From contig NZ_CABVGP010000003.1 in assembly GCF_902497555.1 (NCBI RefSeq), forward strand, positions 992,001 through 1,056,000: a stretch of 64,000 bases of DNA, read 5' to 3'. The DNA is from Amycolatopsis camponoti. GTDB taxonomy: Bacteria; Actinomycetota; Actinomycetes; Mycobacteriales; Pseudonocardiaceae. A program made the position numbers and the translations under genes. Below the pieces are notes generated by a model, which did no database searches, was not told the DNA's origin, and saw nothing but the letters and a program-made list of their open reading frames with translations. Of the stretch, positions 9,153 through 19,278 are shown piece after piece (within the stretch, counting starts at the first letter, position 1; each line of letters starts with the position of its first letter).

Positions 9153-9168
9153 CGGTCCTCCACAGCGA

Positions 9169-9199
9169 CGACTAAGTAACTGGCGGGTAACTTTAGTCG
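9169..9199. promoter_or_regulatory. Composite operator-like element upstream of the CoA-lyase operon
   Basis: Perfect 7-bp inverted arms CGACTAA (9169-9175) and TTAGTCG (9193-9199) enclose two direct copies of GTAACT (9176-9181 and 9187-9192), spaced exactly 11 bp or one helical turn. It lies 17 nt upstream of the malyl-CoA lyase start codon, where a repressor or activator would act. The regulator is not identified; TetR- or GntR-type acyl-CoA-responsive regulators bind comparable palindromes, but that link is inference. Confidence 0.55.
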
Positions 9200-9573
9200 C
9201 GGGCGCGCGACAGCGCTGCGGCGCAAGTCACCGCCGTGTGGGTGACACCTGACAACCGCAGCTCAGGCGCCTGCGTCCACTGTGGATTTTCCCGGGTTTG
9301 CGCCGAACGGGCTAGTCGGGCGGGGTGGGCGAATCCTGCCGCCGGTAGTCGGGCGCGGGCGGACGGTAGTGCCACTCACCTCGCGATCACTCGGTTGGCC
9401 GCACCGTTCGACCGAAGTCGGATGACCGCCTACCGACCGGTCATCGACCGCTGGGCGCCGCCGATCGCAGCCACTCGCACTACCCGGCGACGCCGCGCCG
9501 CCACGCTGTTAGACAGATTGAGTGCCGGTTTTCACCGGTCACGAAGCGGTGCAGGTTAGAAGGAGGCGGACTC
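9200..9573. other. Intergenic region between divergent genes, no gene seen
   Basis: About 370 bases between the CoA-lyase operon and the following plus-strand gene. It carries a second inverted pair, GTCACC (9227-9232) and GGTGAC (9241-9246), and ends with AAGGAGG at 9561-9567 serving the next gene. Short open frames have no convincing start context and lack actinobacterial codon bias. It probably holds divergent promoters. Confidence 0.5.
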
Positions 9574-10227
9574 GTGGCGGCTACACCTCAGAACACCGAG
9601 CGCTCGACGGTCGCCGGTGGCGCGAAGCGCAGCCGGTCGATGCCGAGCCGGGTGGTGCCGCCGATCGAGCTCCCCTCGAGCGTCGACGAACTCGCCCGCG
9701 CCGCCGCCGCCCAGCTGGGCTGGAACGGCATCGTCCTCCCCGAGACCACGATCCTCGGCCGCAAGGTCTGCGTGGTCGCCAAGCTTCGCACCGACGTGCA
9801 CGCCGAACGCATCGCGATGGGTGCCGGCCCGGTGGCCGACCGTGCCACCGTCGACACCTGGACCTGGCCGGAGCTGGCCGGAACCGCCCCCGCCCCGGCC
9901 GCCGAGATCGTCGGCGTCCTGGCCGTCGCGCGCCACTGGCGCACCGCGATGGCCTCCGCGGTTCCGTTCGCCCGCTACGGCGAGGCCGCGATGGTGCTCC
10001 CGTCGCCGGCCGTCCTCACCGAGGACTACGTCGGCAACTGCCTGCCGCGGGCTCGCGCGTACGGCCTCGGGATCGTCACCGCCGACCCGAACTCGGTCGT
10101 CGACCTCGACCTCGAGGGCCGCACCGAGCGCGTCGTGCTGGCCGAGGACCCGGTCTCCCGCCTGGTGAACGAGCTCGTCTACGACCACCTGCTGCGCACC
10201 GCCGAAGCCCCCGCTTCGCTCGACTGA
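9574..10227 (+). CDS. Conserved hypothetical protein, 217 aa
   Basis: The gene starts at GTG 9574, with AAGGAGG at 9561-9567. The protein has a basic N-terminal tail (to about residue 25), then a mixed alpha/beta globular domain of about 185 residues with no signal peptide and no membrane segment. Notable stretches are ELARAAAAQLGWNGIVLP, IVGVLAVARHWRTAMASAVPFARYGEAAMVLPS and NSVVDLDLEGR. No family was recognised. Strong GC3 bias and a good ribosome site support a real gene. It is followed 33 bp later by an NAD-binding protein gene that has its own promoter, so it is probably monocistronic. Confidence 0.8.
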   Translation: MAATPQNTERSTVAGGAKRSRSMPSRVVPPIELPSSVDELARAAAAQLGWNGIVLPETTILGRKVCVVAKLRTDVHAERIAMGAGPVADRATVDTWTWPELAGTAPAPAAEIVGVLAVARHWRTAMASAVPFARYGEAAMVLPSPAVLTEDYVGNCLPRARAYGLGIVTADPNSVVDLDLEGRTERVVLAEDPVSRLVNELVYDHLLRTAEAPASLD

Positions 10228-10253
10228 CGGTCGCGATCGATCCGCACTAGGGT
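10224..10253 (+). promoter_or_regulatory. Promoter with leaderless start for the NAD-binding gene
   Basis: CTGACG (10224-10229) is separated by 18 bp from TAGGGT (10248-10253), which lies 7 nt before the ATG at 10261. No Shine-Dalgarno sequence is present. A transcription start at or next to the ATG is expected, giving a leaderless mRNA for this gene and the coupled PRPP synthetase. Confidence 0.5.
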
Positions 10254-10260
10254 CGGACTC

Positions 10261-10911
10261 ATGCGAGTCGTCATAGCTGGTGGACACGGTCAGATCGCGT
10301 TGCGTCTCGAGCGGCTGCTCGCCGCGCGCGGTGACGAAGGGGTCGGGATCATCCGGAATCCCGCCCACACGGCGGACCTCGAAGCCGCCGGTGCCCAGGC
10401 CGTCGTGCTCGACCTGGAGAAATCCGATGTGGACACCGTCGCCGAGGTGCTGAAGGGTGCCGACGCCGCGGTGTTCGCCGCGGGCGCCGGCCCGGGCAGC
10501 GGGCCCGCGCGCAAGGCCACTGTGGACCACGGCGCCGCGGCCCTGTTCGCCGACGCGGCCGTGCAGGCCGGCGTGCGGCGGCACATCCAGATCGGCTCCA
10601 TGGGCGCCGACAACCCGGAGAACCCCGACGTCACCGAGGACTTCCGGGTCTACCTGCGCGCCAAGCGCGCGGCCGAAGACGACCTGAAGGCCCGCGACCT
10701 CGACTGGACCATCCTCCGGCCGGGCGCGCTGACCAACGACCCCGGCACCGGCCTGGTCCTGCTGGCCGACAAGACCGGCCGCGGCTCGGTCCCGCGTGAC
10801 GACGTCGCCGCGGTGGTCGTCGCATTGCTCGACGCTCCCGCGAGCGTGCGACGCACTTTGGAGCTGATTTCGGGCGAAACCACGATCGACGAGGCGATTT
10901 CCGCACTGTGA
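10261..10911 (+). CDS. NAD(P)-binding atypical SDR / NmrA-like protein
   Basis: A 216-residue Rossmann protein with the extreme N-terminal motif VVIAGGHGQIALRL (GGxGxIG type, residues 3-16), AAGAGPGSGP near residue 75-85, an IGSMGAD segment replacing the catalytic Ser region, YLRAKRAAEDDL as a YxxxK-like motif, and TILRPGALT. This is the atypical SDR group related to BVR-B/YwnB. Such proteins may be reductases or redox sensors. Its stop overlaps the GTG of the PRPP synthetase gene (GTGA), so the two are co-translated; the functional reason is unknown. Confidence 0.87.
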   Translation: MRVVIAGGHGQIALRLERLLAARGDEGVGIIRNPAHTADLEAAGAQAVVLDLEKSDVDTVAEVLKGADAAVFAAGAGPGSGPARKATVDHGAAALFADAAVQAGVRRHIQIGSMGADNPENPDVTEDFRVYLRAKRAAEDDLKARDLDWTILRPGALTNDPGTGLVLLADKTGRGSVPRDDVAAVVVALLDAPASVRRTLELISGETTIDEAISAL

Positions 10912-11855
10912 ACGAGGAATCCAGAGAGATCGCCGTCTTCAGCGGCAGCGCGCACCCCGAGCTGGCCGAAGAGATCTGCGAGCACCTCGGAGTCCCGCTG
11001 CGGCCCGTCGAGATCGAGCGGTTCGCGAACGACTGCCTCGGCGTCCAGCTGCAGGCGAACTGCCGCGAGCGGGACGTCTTCATCATCCAGCCGCTGGTGC
11101 GCCCGGTGCAGGAGCACCTCGTCGAGCTGCTGCTGATGCTCGACGCGGCGCGCGGCGCGTCGGCGTCGCGGATCACCGCCGTGATGCCGCACTACTCGTA
11201 CGCGCGCTCGGACAAGAAGGACGCGCCGCGGATCTCGATCGGCGGCAGGCTGGTCGCCGACCTGCTGGTGGCGGCCGGCGCGAACCGCGTACTCGCGATG
11301 ACCCTGCATTCGCCGCAGGTCCACGGCTTCTTCAGCGTTCCGGTCGACCACCTGCACGCGCTGCAGGAGCTGGCCAAGCACTTCCGCCAGTACGACCTCT
11401 CCCGCACCACCGTCGTCTCGCCCGACCTGGGCAACGCGAAGGAGGCTTCGCACTTCGCCCGGCTCCTCGGCGTCCAGGTCGCGGCCGGGGCGAAGGAGCG
11501 CTTCCCGGACGACCGCGTCCAGATCACGTCGGTGATCGGCGAGATCACCGGCCGCGACGTGATCGTCCTCGACGACGAGATCGCCAAGGGCAGCACGGTC
11601 CTCGAACTGCTCGACCGGCTCGCCGAGCTGAAGCCGCGCTCGATCCGCGTCGCGTGCACGCACGGTCTCTTCGCGTCGAAGGCCATCGAGCGCATCGGCG
11701 ACCGGCCGGAGGTGCTGGAGATCGTCTGCACCAACACGGTCCCGGTGCCCGAAGAGGAGCGCACCGAGAAGCTGAAGATCCTCTCGATCGCGCCGGCCAT
11801 GGCCGAGGCGATCCGCCGGATCCACAACGGCGAATCGGTGTCGGCGCTCTTCTAA
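10908..11855 (+). CDS. prs: Ribose-phosphate diphosphokinase (divergent paralogue)
   Basis: A 315-residue class-I-like PRPP synthetase that would transfer pyrophosphate from ATP to ribose 5-phosphate. Visible are the N-terminal IAVFSGSAHPELA, the pyrophosphate/ATP loop SYARSDKKDAPRISIGGRLVADLL, TLHSPQVHGFFSVPVDHL (metal/ribose-5-P region), a KxR pair in AKERFPDD that matches the flexible catalytic loop, and the PRPP loop VLDDEIAKGST. The canonical loop is DDMIDTAGT, so the replacements at EIAKGS are unusual and suggest a second, specialised Prs rather than the housekeeping enzyme. It is translationally coupled to the NAD-binding gene and convergent with the oxidase gene, overlapping it by 4 bp. 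Confidence 0.88.
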   Translation: MNEESREIAVFSGSAHPELAEEICEHLGVPLRPVEIERFANDCLGVQLQANCRERDVFIIQPLVRPVQEHLVELLLMLDAARGASASRITAVMPHYSYARSDKKDAPRISIGGRLVADLLVAAGANRVLAMTLHSPQVHGFFSVPVDHLHALQELAKHFRQYDLSRTTVVSPDLGNAKEASHFARLLGVQVAAGAKERFPDDRVQITSVIGEITGRDVIVLDDEIAKGSTVLELLDRLAELKPRSIRVACTHGLFASKAIERIGDRPEVLEIVCTNTVPVPEEERTEKLKILSIAPAMAEAIRRIHNGESVSALF

Positions 11856-13147
11856 GCCGGCCCGAGCACCCGGTCCAGATAGGTGTTCGTGAAGACGCCG
11901 TTCGGGTCGGTTTCCTTGCGCACGCGCAGGAAGTCGTCGAAGTGCGGGTAGCGCGAGCGGAGGACGCCGGCGTCGAGGTCGTGCATCTTGCCCCAGTGCG
12001 GGCGGCCGCCGACCGCGCCGGCGATCTTCTCGAACGCGCTGAAGTACTCGCGGTACGGCATGCCGGTGAACTGGTGGATGGCGATGTAGGCGGAGTCGCG
12101 GCCCTGCGCCGTCGACAGCCAGATGTCGTCGGCGGCGGCGACCCGGACCTCGACCGGGAACATCACCGGATCCTTCAGCGTCGGCACTACCGCCCGTAGC
12201 TCGGCGAGCACGTCGAGCACTGATTCACGTGGAACAGCGTATTCCGTTTCGGTGAAGCGGACGTTGCGCGCGGTGACGAAGACGCGGTGGGAGAGATCGC
12301 TGTACTCGCGCGCCGAGAGCATGTTCGACGCGAAGCTGTTCAGCGAGCGCACGAGCCGCGGCATCAGCCGGCCCGTCCGGCAGAGGCCGCCGAACGCGAC
12401 GTTCTCCATGATCTGGTAGTCGACGAACTCGCGGACCTTGCTCAGCGGCTCCGCGGTCTCGCAGCGGTTGTTGCGCTTGACCAGCGCGTTCTTGCCGTAG
12501 GGGAACCAGTAGAACTCGAAGTGCTCGTTCTGGTCGGCGAAGTCGTGGAAGCCCTCGAGGACCTGCTCCAGCGGCTCGGGCCGTTCCTGCGCGCGCAGGA
12601 CGAAGGACGGCTCGCAGTTGAGCGTCACCGTGGTGATCACTCCGAGCGCGCCGAGGCCGACGCGGGCGGCGGCGAAGAGGTCGGGCTTATCTTCCGCCGA
12701 ACAGGTGACGACCGAGCCGTCCGCGAGGACGAGTTCGAGCGCGGCGATCTGGGTGGCGATGCCGCCGAGGCGCGCGCCGGTGCCGTGGGTGCCGGTGGAG
12801 ATCGCGCCGGCGATCGTCTGTGCGTCGATGTCGCCGAGGTTGGTCATGGCCAGCCCGAGCACGTCGAGGTCGGCGTTGAGCTGCTTGATCGTGGTGCCCG
12901 AGCGGACGGTGACCTGCCGCGTTTCGAGGTCGACGCGCTCGATGCCGGTCCAGTGGCGCAGGTCGAGGGCGTCGGAGTCGGCGACGGCGATGGCCGTGAA
13001 CGAGTGTCCGCTACCCCAGGGGCGCACGGTCCGGCCGGCCGCGGCGATGCTCGCGACGGTCGCCGCGATCTCCGCCGCACTGCGCGGCTGGTGAACGTGC
13101 TGCGGCGAGGCGGACGCCGTGCCCGCCCAGTTGGTCCACCGGGTCAT
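11852..13147 (-). CDS. D-arabinono-1,4-lactone oxidase-type FAD-linked oxidase
   Basis: A 431-residue VAO-superfamily flavoprotein. The start is ATG 13147, with GGAGGG just upstream; the longer open frame is not used. The FAD-binding half has RTVRPWGSGHSFT (residues about 40-52) and ISTGTHGTG, and the C-terminal ALO domain ends with the conserved HWGKMHDL and RVRKETDPNGVFTN motifs. HWGK matches aldonolactone oxidases such as the actinobacterial alditol/arabinonolactone enzymes, which oxidise a sugar lactone or alditol using O2. No covalent-flavin His is assigned beyond the SGHSF motif. The gene is divergent from the PLP-enzyme gene and shares its regulatory region. Confidence 0.9.
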   Translation of the reverse strand: MTRWTNWAGTASASPQHVHQPRSAAEIAATVASIAAAGRTVRPWGSGHSFTAIAVADSDALDLRHWTGIERVDLETRQVTVRSGTTIKQLNADLDVLGLAMTNLGDIDAQTIAGAISTGTHGTGARLGGIATQIAALELVLADGSVVTCSAEDKPDLFAAARVGLGALGVITTVTLNCEPSFVLRAQERPEPLEQVLEGFHDFADQNEHFEFYWFPYGKNALVKRNNRCETAEPLSKVREFVDYQIMENVAFGGLCRTGRLMPRLVRSLNSFASNMLSAREYSDLSHRVFVTARNVRFTETEYAVPRESVLDVLAELRAVVPTLKDPVMFPVEVRVAAADDIWLSTAQGRDSAYIAIHQFTGMPYREYFSAFEKIAGAVGGRPHWGKMHDLDAGVLRSRYPHFDDFLRVRKETDPNGVFTNTYLDRVLGPA

Positions 13148-13178
13148 GCGCGCACCCTCCATCGTTCGAGTGCCCGAA

Positions 13179-13225
13179 ACAGTATGTGAACAGTATTCGC
13201 GTTTCAAGCCTTCGTGTCGTACTTT
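13179..13225. promoter_or_regulatory. Shared divergent promoter with 11-bp-spaced repeats
   Basis: Two direct copies of ACAGTAT (13179-13185 and 13190-13196) are spaced 11 bp apart. They lie upstream of TACTTT (13220-13225), which sits 7 nt before GTG 13233. The helical-turn spacing suggests a dimeric regulator. The absence of a Shine-Dalgarno sequence suggests a leaderless plus-strand transcript. Confidence 0.45.
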
Positions 13226-13232
13226 AGACCTC

Positions 13233-14417
13233 GTGACCAGTGCGACGGAGTACGACTTGGCGACCAAGGACCTCGATCCACCCTTGGCCGTGGTCGACTT
13301 GGCAGCCTTCGACGCGAACGCCGGCGACCTCCACCGCCGCGCCGCGGGCAAGCCGATCCGCGTCGTCTCGAAGTCGGTGCGCTGCCGGGCGTTGCTGGAG
13401 CGCGTGCTCGCGATGCCGGGCTTCGAGGGCCTGATGTGCTACTCGCTGGCGGAAGCGATCTGGCACGTCGAGCAGGGCACGACGGACGACGTCGTCGTCG
13501 CCTACCCGACGGCCGACCACGAGGCGCTGCGCCGCCTGGCCGCGTCCGACCGAGCTCGCGCGTCGATCACGATCATGGTCGACTCGGCCGCGCACCTGGA
13601 CCTGGTGGACGCGGCGCTCGGCCACGGTCACCCGGAGATCCGGGTGTGCCTGGAGCTGGACGCGTCGTGGCGCCCGCTGCCGGGAGTCCACGTGGGCACC
13701 CGCCGTTCCCCGATTTTCACGCCGAAGCAGGCAACGGCGTTCGCCCGCCAGATCGTGGCGCGACCGGGATTCCGCCTCGTCGGCGTCATGGCGTACGAAG
13801 GCCAGATCGCCGGCCTCGGCGACAAGGCGGGCGCGCGCCTGAACCAGCTGGTGATCGGCTGGATGCAGCGCCGGTCGGCGGCGGAGCTGAACCGGCGTCG
13901 TGGCGAAGTGGTCCGCGCGGTCGAGGCGGTGACCCCGCTGGAGTTCGTGAACGGCGGAGGCACGGGCAGCATCGAGTCGACGGGCGCGGACGCGGTGGTC
14001 ACGGAGATCGCGGCGGGCTCAGGCCTGATCGGCCCGACGTTGTTCGACGGCTACACGAAGTTCACGCCCCGCCCGGCAGCGCTGTTCGCGTTGCCGGTGG
14101 TCCGGCGCCCGACGCGCAAGATCGCCACGCTGTATTCGGGCGGCTACATCGCTTCGGGGCCAACAGGTCCATCACGCCAGCCGACGCCGTACCTCCCGAC
14201 GGGCCTGAAGTTCCTCGGCTTCGAGGGAGCGGGCGAGGTCCAGACCCCGGTGACCGGCCGAGCGGCCCGCACCCTGAGCCTGGGCGACCGGGTATGGCTC
14301 CGGCACGCCAAGGCGGGCGAGCTGGCCGAGCGTTTCACCCACTACCACCTGGTGATGGGCGACCGAGTGGAGCGCACGGTCCCGACGTACCGAGGCGAGC
14401 ACCAGAACTTCGGCTGA
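13233..14417 (+). CDS. PLP-dependent amino acid deaminase/aldolase (alanine racemase N-terminal fold)
   Basis: A 394-residue fold-type III PLP enzyme. PPLAVVDLAAFDANAGDL leads into PIRVVSKSVRC, where Lys in VVSKS is the expected Schiff-base residue. Later motifs are YEGQIAG, VNGGGTGSIE (phosphate-binding GGGTGS) and a C-terminal metal-site segment in GDRVWLRHAKAGE...FTHYHLV. That His/Cys-region domain is typical of D-threonine aldolase/D-serine deaminase relatives. It may cleave or deaminate a D- or beta-hydroxy amino acid; the exact substrate is unknown. GTG 13233 is chosen because a TACTTT box lies 7 nt upstream and the longer frame runs through the divergent gene's start region. Confidence 0.87.
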   Translation: MTSATEYDLATKDLDPPLAVVDLAAFDANAGDLHRRAAGKPIRVVSKSVRCRALLERVLAMPGFEGLMCYSLAEAIWHVEQGTTDDVVVAYPTADHEALRRLAASDRARASITIMVDSAAHLDLVDAALGHGHPEIRVCLELDASWRPLPGVHVGTRRSPIFTPKQATAFARQIVARPGFRLVGVMAYEGQIAGLGDKAGARLNQLVIGWMQRRSAAELNRRRGEVVRAVEAVTPLEFVNGGGTGSIESTGADAVVTEIAAGSGLIGPTLFDGYTKFTPRPAALFALPVVRRPTRKIATLYSGGYIASGPTGPSRQPTPYLPTGLKFLGFEGAGEVQTPVTGRAARTLSLGDRVWLRHAKAGELAERFTHYHLVMGDRVERTVPTYRGEHQNFG

Positions 14418-14584
14418 CGTCCCTCGGCCCCGCTGGCTGCCGCACGCACCTGGGTACCGCGTCCGTGCGGCAGAACACCGGCTTCGTCGGCGAACCTTGA
14501 GCGAAGTTCGTCGTTGTCCCAGCCCCGGACGGGCGAACCCCGGCGGCCGGCGGCAACGCCACCTGCTCCAGCCACAGGCTGTTT

Positions 14585-14845
14585 CAGCCCCAGCCCACCC
14601 GGCGGCAGCCGGCGGTCGGGCAGTCCGTTCCGGCCGCAGCTTGCTCCGGCAGCAGCCCCCATCCGGGGTCGCAGTCAGCCCCAGCCCGCTCGGCCTGCAC
14701 CGGGCACAGTCCGCCTCGCCCGCATTCTGTTCGAGCCACAACGGGCTCGCACCGCACTCCGTCGCGGGTCGCAGTCAGCCCAGCCTGCTCGGCCCGCTCC
14801 AGGCACAATCCGCTCCGCCCGCAGCCTGCTCCAGCCGCGGTTCGT
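14585..14845. repeat. Degenerate ~91-100-bp tandem repeat, about 2.6 copies
   Basis: GGTCGCAGTCAGCC occurs at 14667 and again exactly 100 bp later at 14767. Both are followed by alignable blocks: CCCAGCC(C/T)GCTCGGCC, then GGCACA(G/A)TCCGC, then a CGCCCGCA run ending in CTG(T/C)TC(G/C)AGCC. A third, more diverged copy begins with CAGCCCCAGCCC at 14585, matched at 14676, and contains GGGCAGTCCG and GCAGCTTGCTCCGGC. The origin is unknown. Confidence 0.65.
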
Positions 14846-14882
14846 CCCGACCACCGCAGCGAGCACCAGAACTTCGACTGAG
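14844..14882 (+). repeat. Duplicated 3' end of the PLP-enzyme gene
   Basis: GCGAGCACCAGAACTTCG occurs at 14395-14412 inside the last codons of the PLP-enzyme gene and again at 14859-14876. Flanking bases also match imperfectly (GTCCCGAC on the left; stop TGA retained). The copy would encode SEHQNFD-stop, compared with the gene's GEHQNFG-stop, so the copy's stop codon and frame are preserved. Confidence 0.75.
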
Positions 14883-15065
14883 CCAAAGCCCGGCGCATCA
14901 CCATCCGCTTCGCGAGCATCCGGCCGCACCAAGCGGGTCACCTTCACGGGGTCAAGGCCATGCGGGCCGCCCACCACCCGGCGCCCACACGCAGCCCACC
15001 CTCCCCGGGGGAACCCCCGCTTCCAGTCTATCGGCGCCCACTGACGGAACCGGCCGAAACTCCCC

Positions 15066-15110
15066 AGTTGTCCACAGCTGTGCATACCTGTGGACAACTC
15101 CTGTGGACAG
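15066..15110. promoter_or_regulatory. Cluster of three DnaA-box-like sites forming an inverted repeat
   Basis: TTGTCCACA (15068-15076), TGTGGACAA (15089-15097) and TGTGGACAG (15102-15110) match the actinobacterial DnaA-box consensus TTGTCCACA, two of them exactly. The first two form a perfect 12-bp inverted repeat (15066-15077 and 15088-15099) with a 10-bp spacer. It begins next to the TetR stop codon, so it may instead act as a hairpin terminator for tetR. A chromosomal oriC is not supported because no dnaA or dnaN is near. Confidence 0.5.
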
Positions 15111-15758
15111 CTACGACTGCTCCCCGAACCGGGCCGCCAAATACCCCTTCACCACGTACTTCGCCTCGGCGACGATCTTCTCGTCCCCGCTCGGCTCCTT
15201 CCGGAACGCCAGCTTCAGCAGCGCGTCGGCCACCTCGTTGGCGATCCCGATCGCGAAGCGCAGGTCCTCCACCGGCCTGTCCACCTGCGTGGACACCAGG
15301 TCCGTCAGGGAGTCGACGATCACCGCGTTGTTGTCGCGCGTCTCGTCCAGCAGCTGGCGGTCGATGATGTCGCCGAAGTGGACCTTCGAGAAGCCCGGCA
15401 CCGACCGGTGCATCTCCAGGTAGATGTCGAGGATCGAGTCCACGACGTCCCACCAGTGCTCGGGTCCGAGCTGCTTGAGCCGCTCGTTCACCGCGCCGAC
15501 GAACCTCTCCAGGTTGCGGGCGGTAAGCGCTTGCACGACCGCGCGCTTGTCCGGGAAGAACTGGTACAGCGAACCGACCGCCACGCCAGCTCGTTTGGCG
15601 ATCAGGGTCGTCGTCAGTGCGTCGTAGCCGAGCTCGTCGATCAGCGCCGCGCTCGCGTCGAGCATCTGCTCGACCCGCTTCGCGCTTCGCTGCTGGACCG
15701 GCTGACGGCGCAAGGGGGTGGCTTCTGCCGGCACCTTCGCGGCCTGGATGTCGGACAC
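15111..15758 (-). CDS. TetR family transcriptional regulator
   Basis: A 215-residue repressor. The N-terminal HTH spans about residues 22-68 (RSAKRVEQMLDASAALIDELGYDALTTTLIAKRAGVAVGSLYQFFPDK region, in which GVAVGSLYQFF is the recognition helix). A helical ligand domain follows. GTG 15758 is preceded by AGGAGGAG. It is divergent from the GH1 glucosidase/MFS operon with only about 130 bp between the starts, so control of that operon or of itself is likely. The inducer is unknown. Confidence 0.92.
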   Translation of the reverse strand: MSDIQAAKVPAEATPLRRQPVQQRSAKRVEQMLDASAALIDELGYDALTTTLIAKRAGVAVGSLYQFFPDKRAVVQALTARNLERFVGAVNERLKQLGPEHWWDVVDSILDIYLEMHRSVPGFSKVHFGDIIDRQLLDETRDNNAVIVDSLTDLVSTQVDRPVEDLRFAIGIANEVADALLKLAFRKEPSGDEKIVAEAKYVVKGYLAARFGEQS

Positions 15759-15826
15759 GGCACTCCTCCTCGTCTGATCTGGGACTTTATCGTGCCGACG
15801 GGCTTCCCCACGGACGAGTGAAGACC

Positions 15827-18471
<2,645 letters not shown>

Positions 18472-18483
18472 AAAGAAGTGGAA

Positions 18484-18535
18484 CCGCGGGCCGGTGCCGG
18501 TCGGGGGAGGGGAGTGCAACGGCACCGGCCCGCGG
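18484..18535 (+). terminator. Strong hairpin terminator after the glucosidase/MFS operon
   Basis: Perfect 16-bp inverted arms CCGCGGGCCGGTGCCG (18484-18499) and its complement (18520-18535) enclose a 20-nt loop, starting 13 nt after the MFS stop. There is no immediate T-run, which is usual for high-GC actinobacterial terminators. Confidence 0.8.
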
Positions 18536-18851
18536 AATTCAGGGGCCGCTCACAGGCGGGTCACGTCGAGGCGAACCAGTGGTCCAGGCCTCTTCGATGA
18601 TCAATCTAGCGGGGGATTACCGCCTGGGCTAGGCCTAACGCGTATTTTTTTCGATTAATCGCGGTGGGGACCGGGTGGGGTGGCCGAGGACTGGTTCGCG
18701 CTGCTCGGGGGTGCGGGCGAAACAGTCCCCGGCCGGGGCGAGAGCAGGCGCGGGTCCGATGGGGCGATCGGTCGGCCGCGCTCGCCGGATCAGGGGTGGC
18801 ACAACGGCGTCCGGGTCCGCCACCGCGGGAGGTGGCGACGGCCCGGGTCCG
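18536..18851. other. Intergenic region with T-tract and minus-strand hairpin
   Basis: No gene is supported here. A seven-T run (18645-18651) is followed by the 10-bp palindrome CGATTAATCG (18652-18661), a strikingly AT-rich patch for this genome. Nearer the following minus-strand gene, CGCCACC (18818-18824) and GGTGGCG (18831-18837) form a hairpin just past that gene's stop, plausibly its terminator. Confidence 0.5.
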
Positions 18852-19265
18852 TCAGGCCGTGACCGCTCGGCGCGGGTTCACCAGCGCGTGGCGCCCGGTG
18901 GTCTCGGCCGCGGTGGGTGCCGGGGCCGGACGGCCCTGCGCCGGGACCGGGCTGCTCTGGCGGCGGCTGTCCGCCGAGGACGGCTGCGGCGCCAGGCCGC
19001 CCGCCACCAGGTGTTCGTGCGCGACCTGCCAGACCGAGCACGGCGCCTTGCAGCGGTGCCACCGGGTCGAGCAGGTCGGGCAGTCGCCGCGCTCATCGGG
19101 CTCGTGCATCTTCAGCATCGCGCGCCACGCCTCCGTCAAGCGGGGGAGTTCGGAGCGCGCGACCGAGACGAGCGACTGGGCGTCGGCGCGGTTCGCCAGG
19201 TCGGTCAGCATGTCGAGGCGCTCCCAGACCGCATTGCGGAGGACCTGCCCGAGTACCTGATCCAT
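18852..19265 (-). CDS. Small putative zinc-binding protein, 137 aa
   Basis: Unrecognised family. Residues 1-50 form an amphipathic helical region (NAVWERLDMLTDLANRADAQ). A compact Cys/His module follows: His54, Cys62-x2-Cys65, His70, Cys72-x3-Cys76, His83 and His85, consistent with a structural zinc site. The tail from about 90 is Pro/Ala/Ser-rich and probably disordered. It is 13 nt downstream of another small gene on the same strand and divergent from an XRE-TPR regulator, suggesting one regulatory locus. No catalytic motif is seen. Confidence 0.75.
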   Translation of the reverse strand: MDQVLGQVLRNAVWERLDMLTDLANRADAQSLVSVARSELPRLTEAWRAMLKMHEPDERGDCPTCSTRWHRCKAPCSVWQVAHEHLVAGGLAPQPSSADSRRQSSPVPAQGRPAPAPTAAETTGRHALVNPRRAVTA

Positions 19266-19278
19266 GATCAGCTCACCG

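Larger units (their letters stand above)
14418..15065. other. 650-bp non-coding region with degenerate repeats
   Basis: No credible gene is seen on either strand. The open frames present are low-complexity (Pro/Arg/Ser/Ala-rich), lack ribosome sites and differ from the codon pattern of neighbours. The region holds roughly 100-bp degenerate tandem repeats and a mutated copy of the preceding gene's last codons. It looks like a decayed duplication. Confidence 0.6.

Noticed and set aside
15066..15110. Chromosomal replication origin
   Set aside because: Only three boxes are present, and no dnaA, dnaN or AT-rich unwinding region is nearby.
14497..15423. 308-residue plus-strand open frame after the PLP-enzyme gene
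   Set aside because: Repeat-derived, Ser/Pro/Arg-rich, no ribosome site, and it runs into the antisense of tetR.
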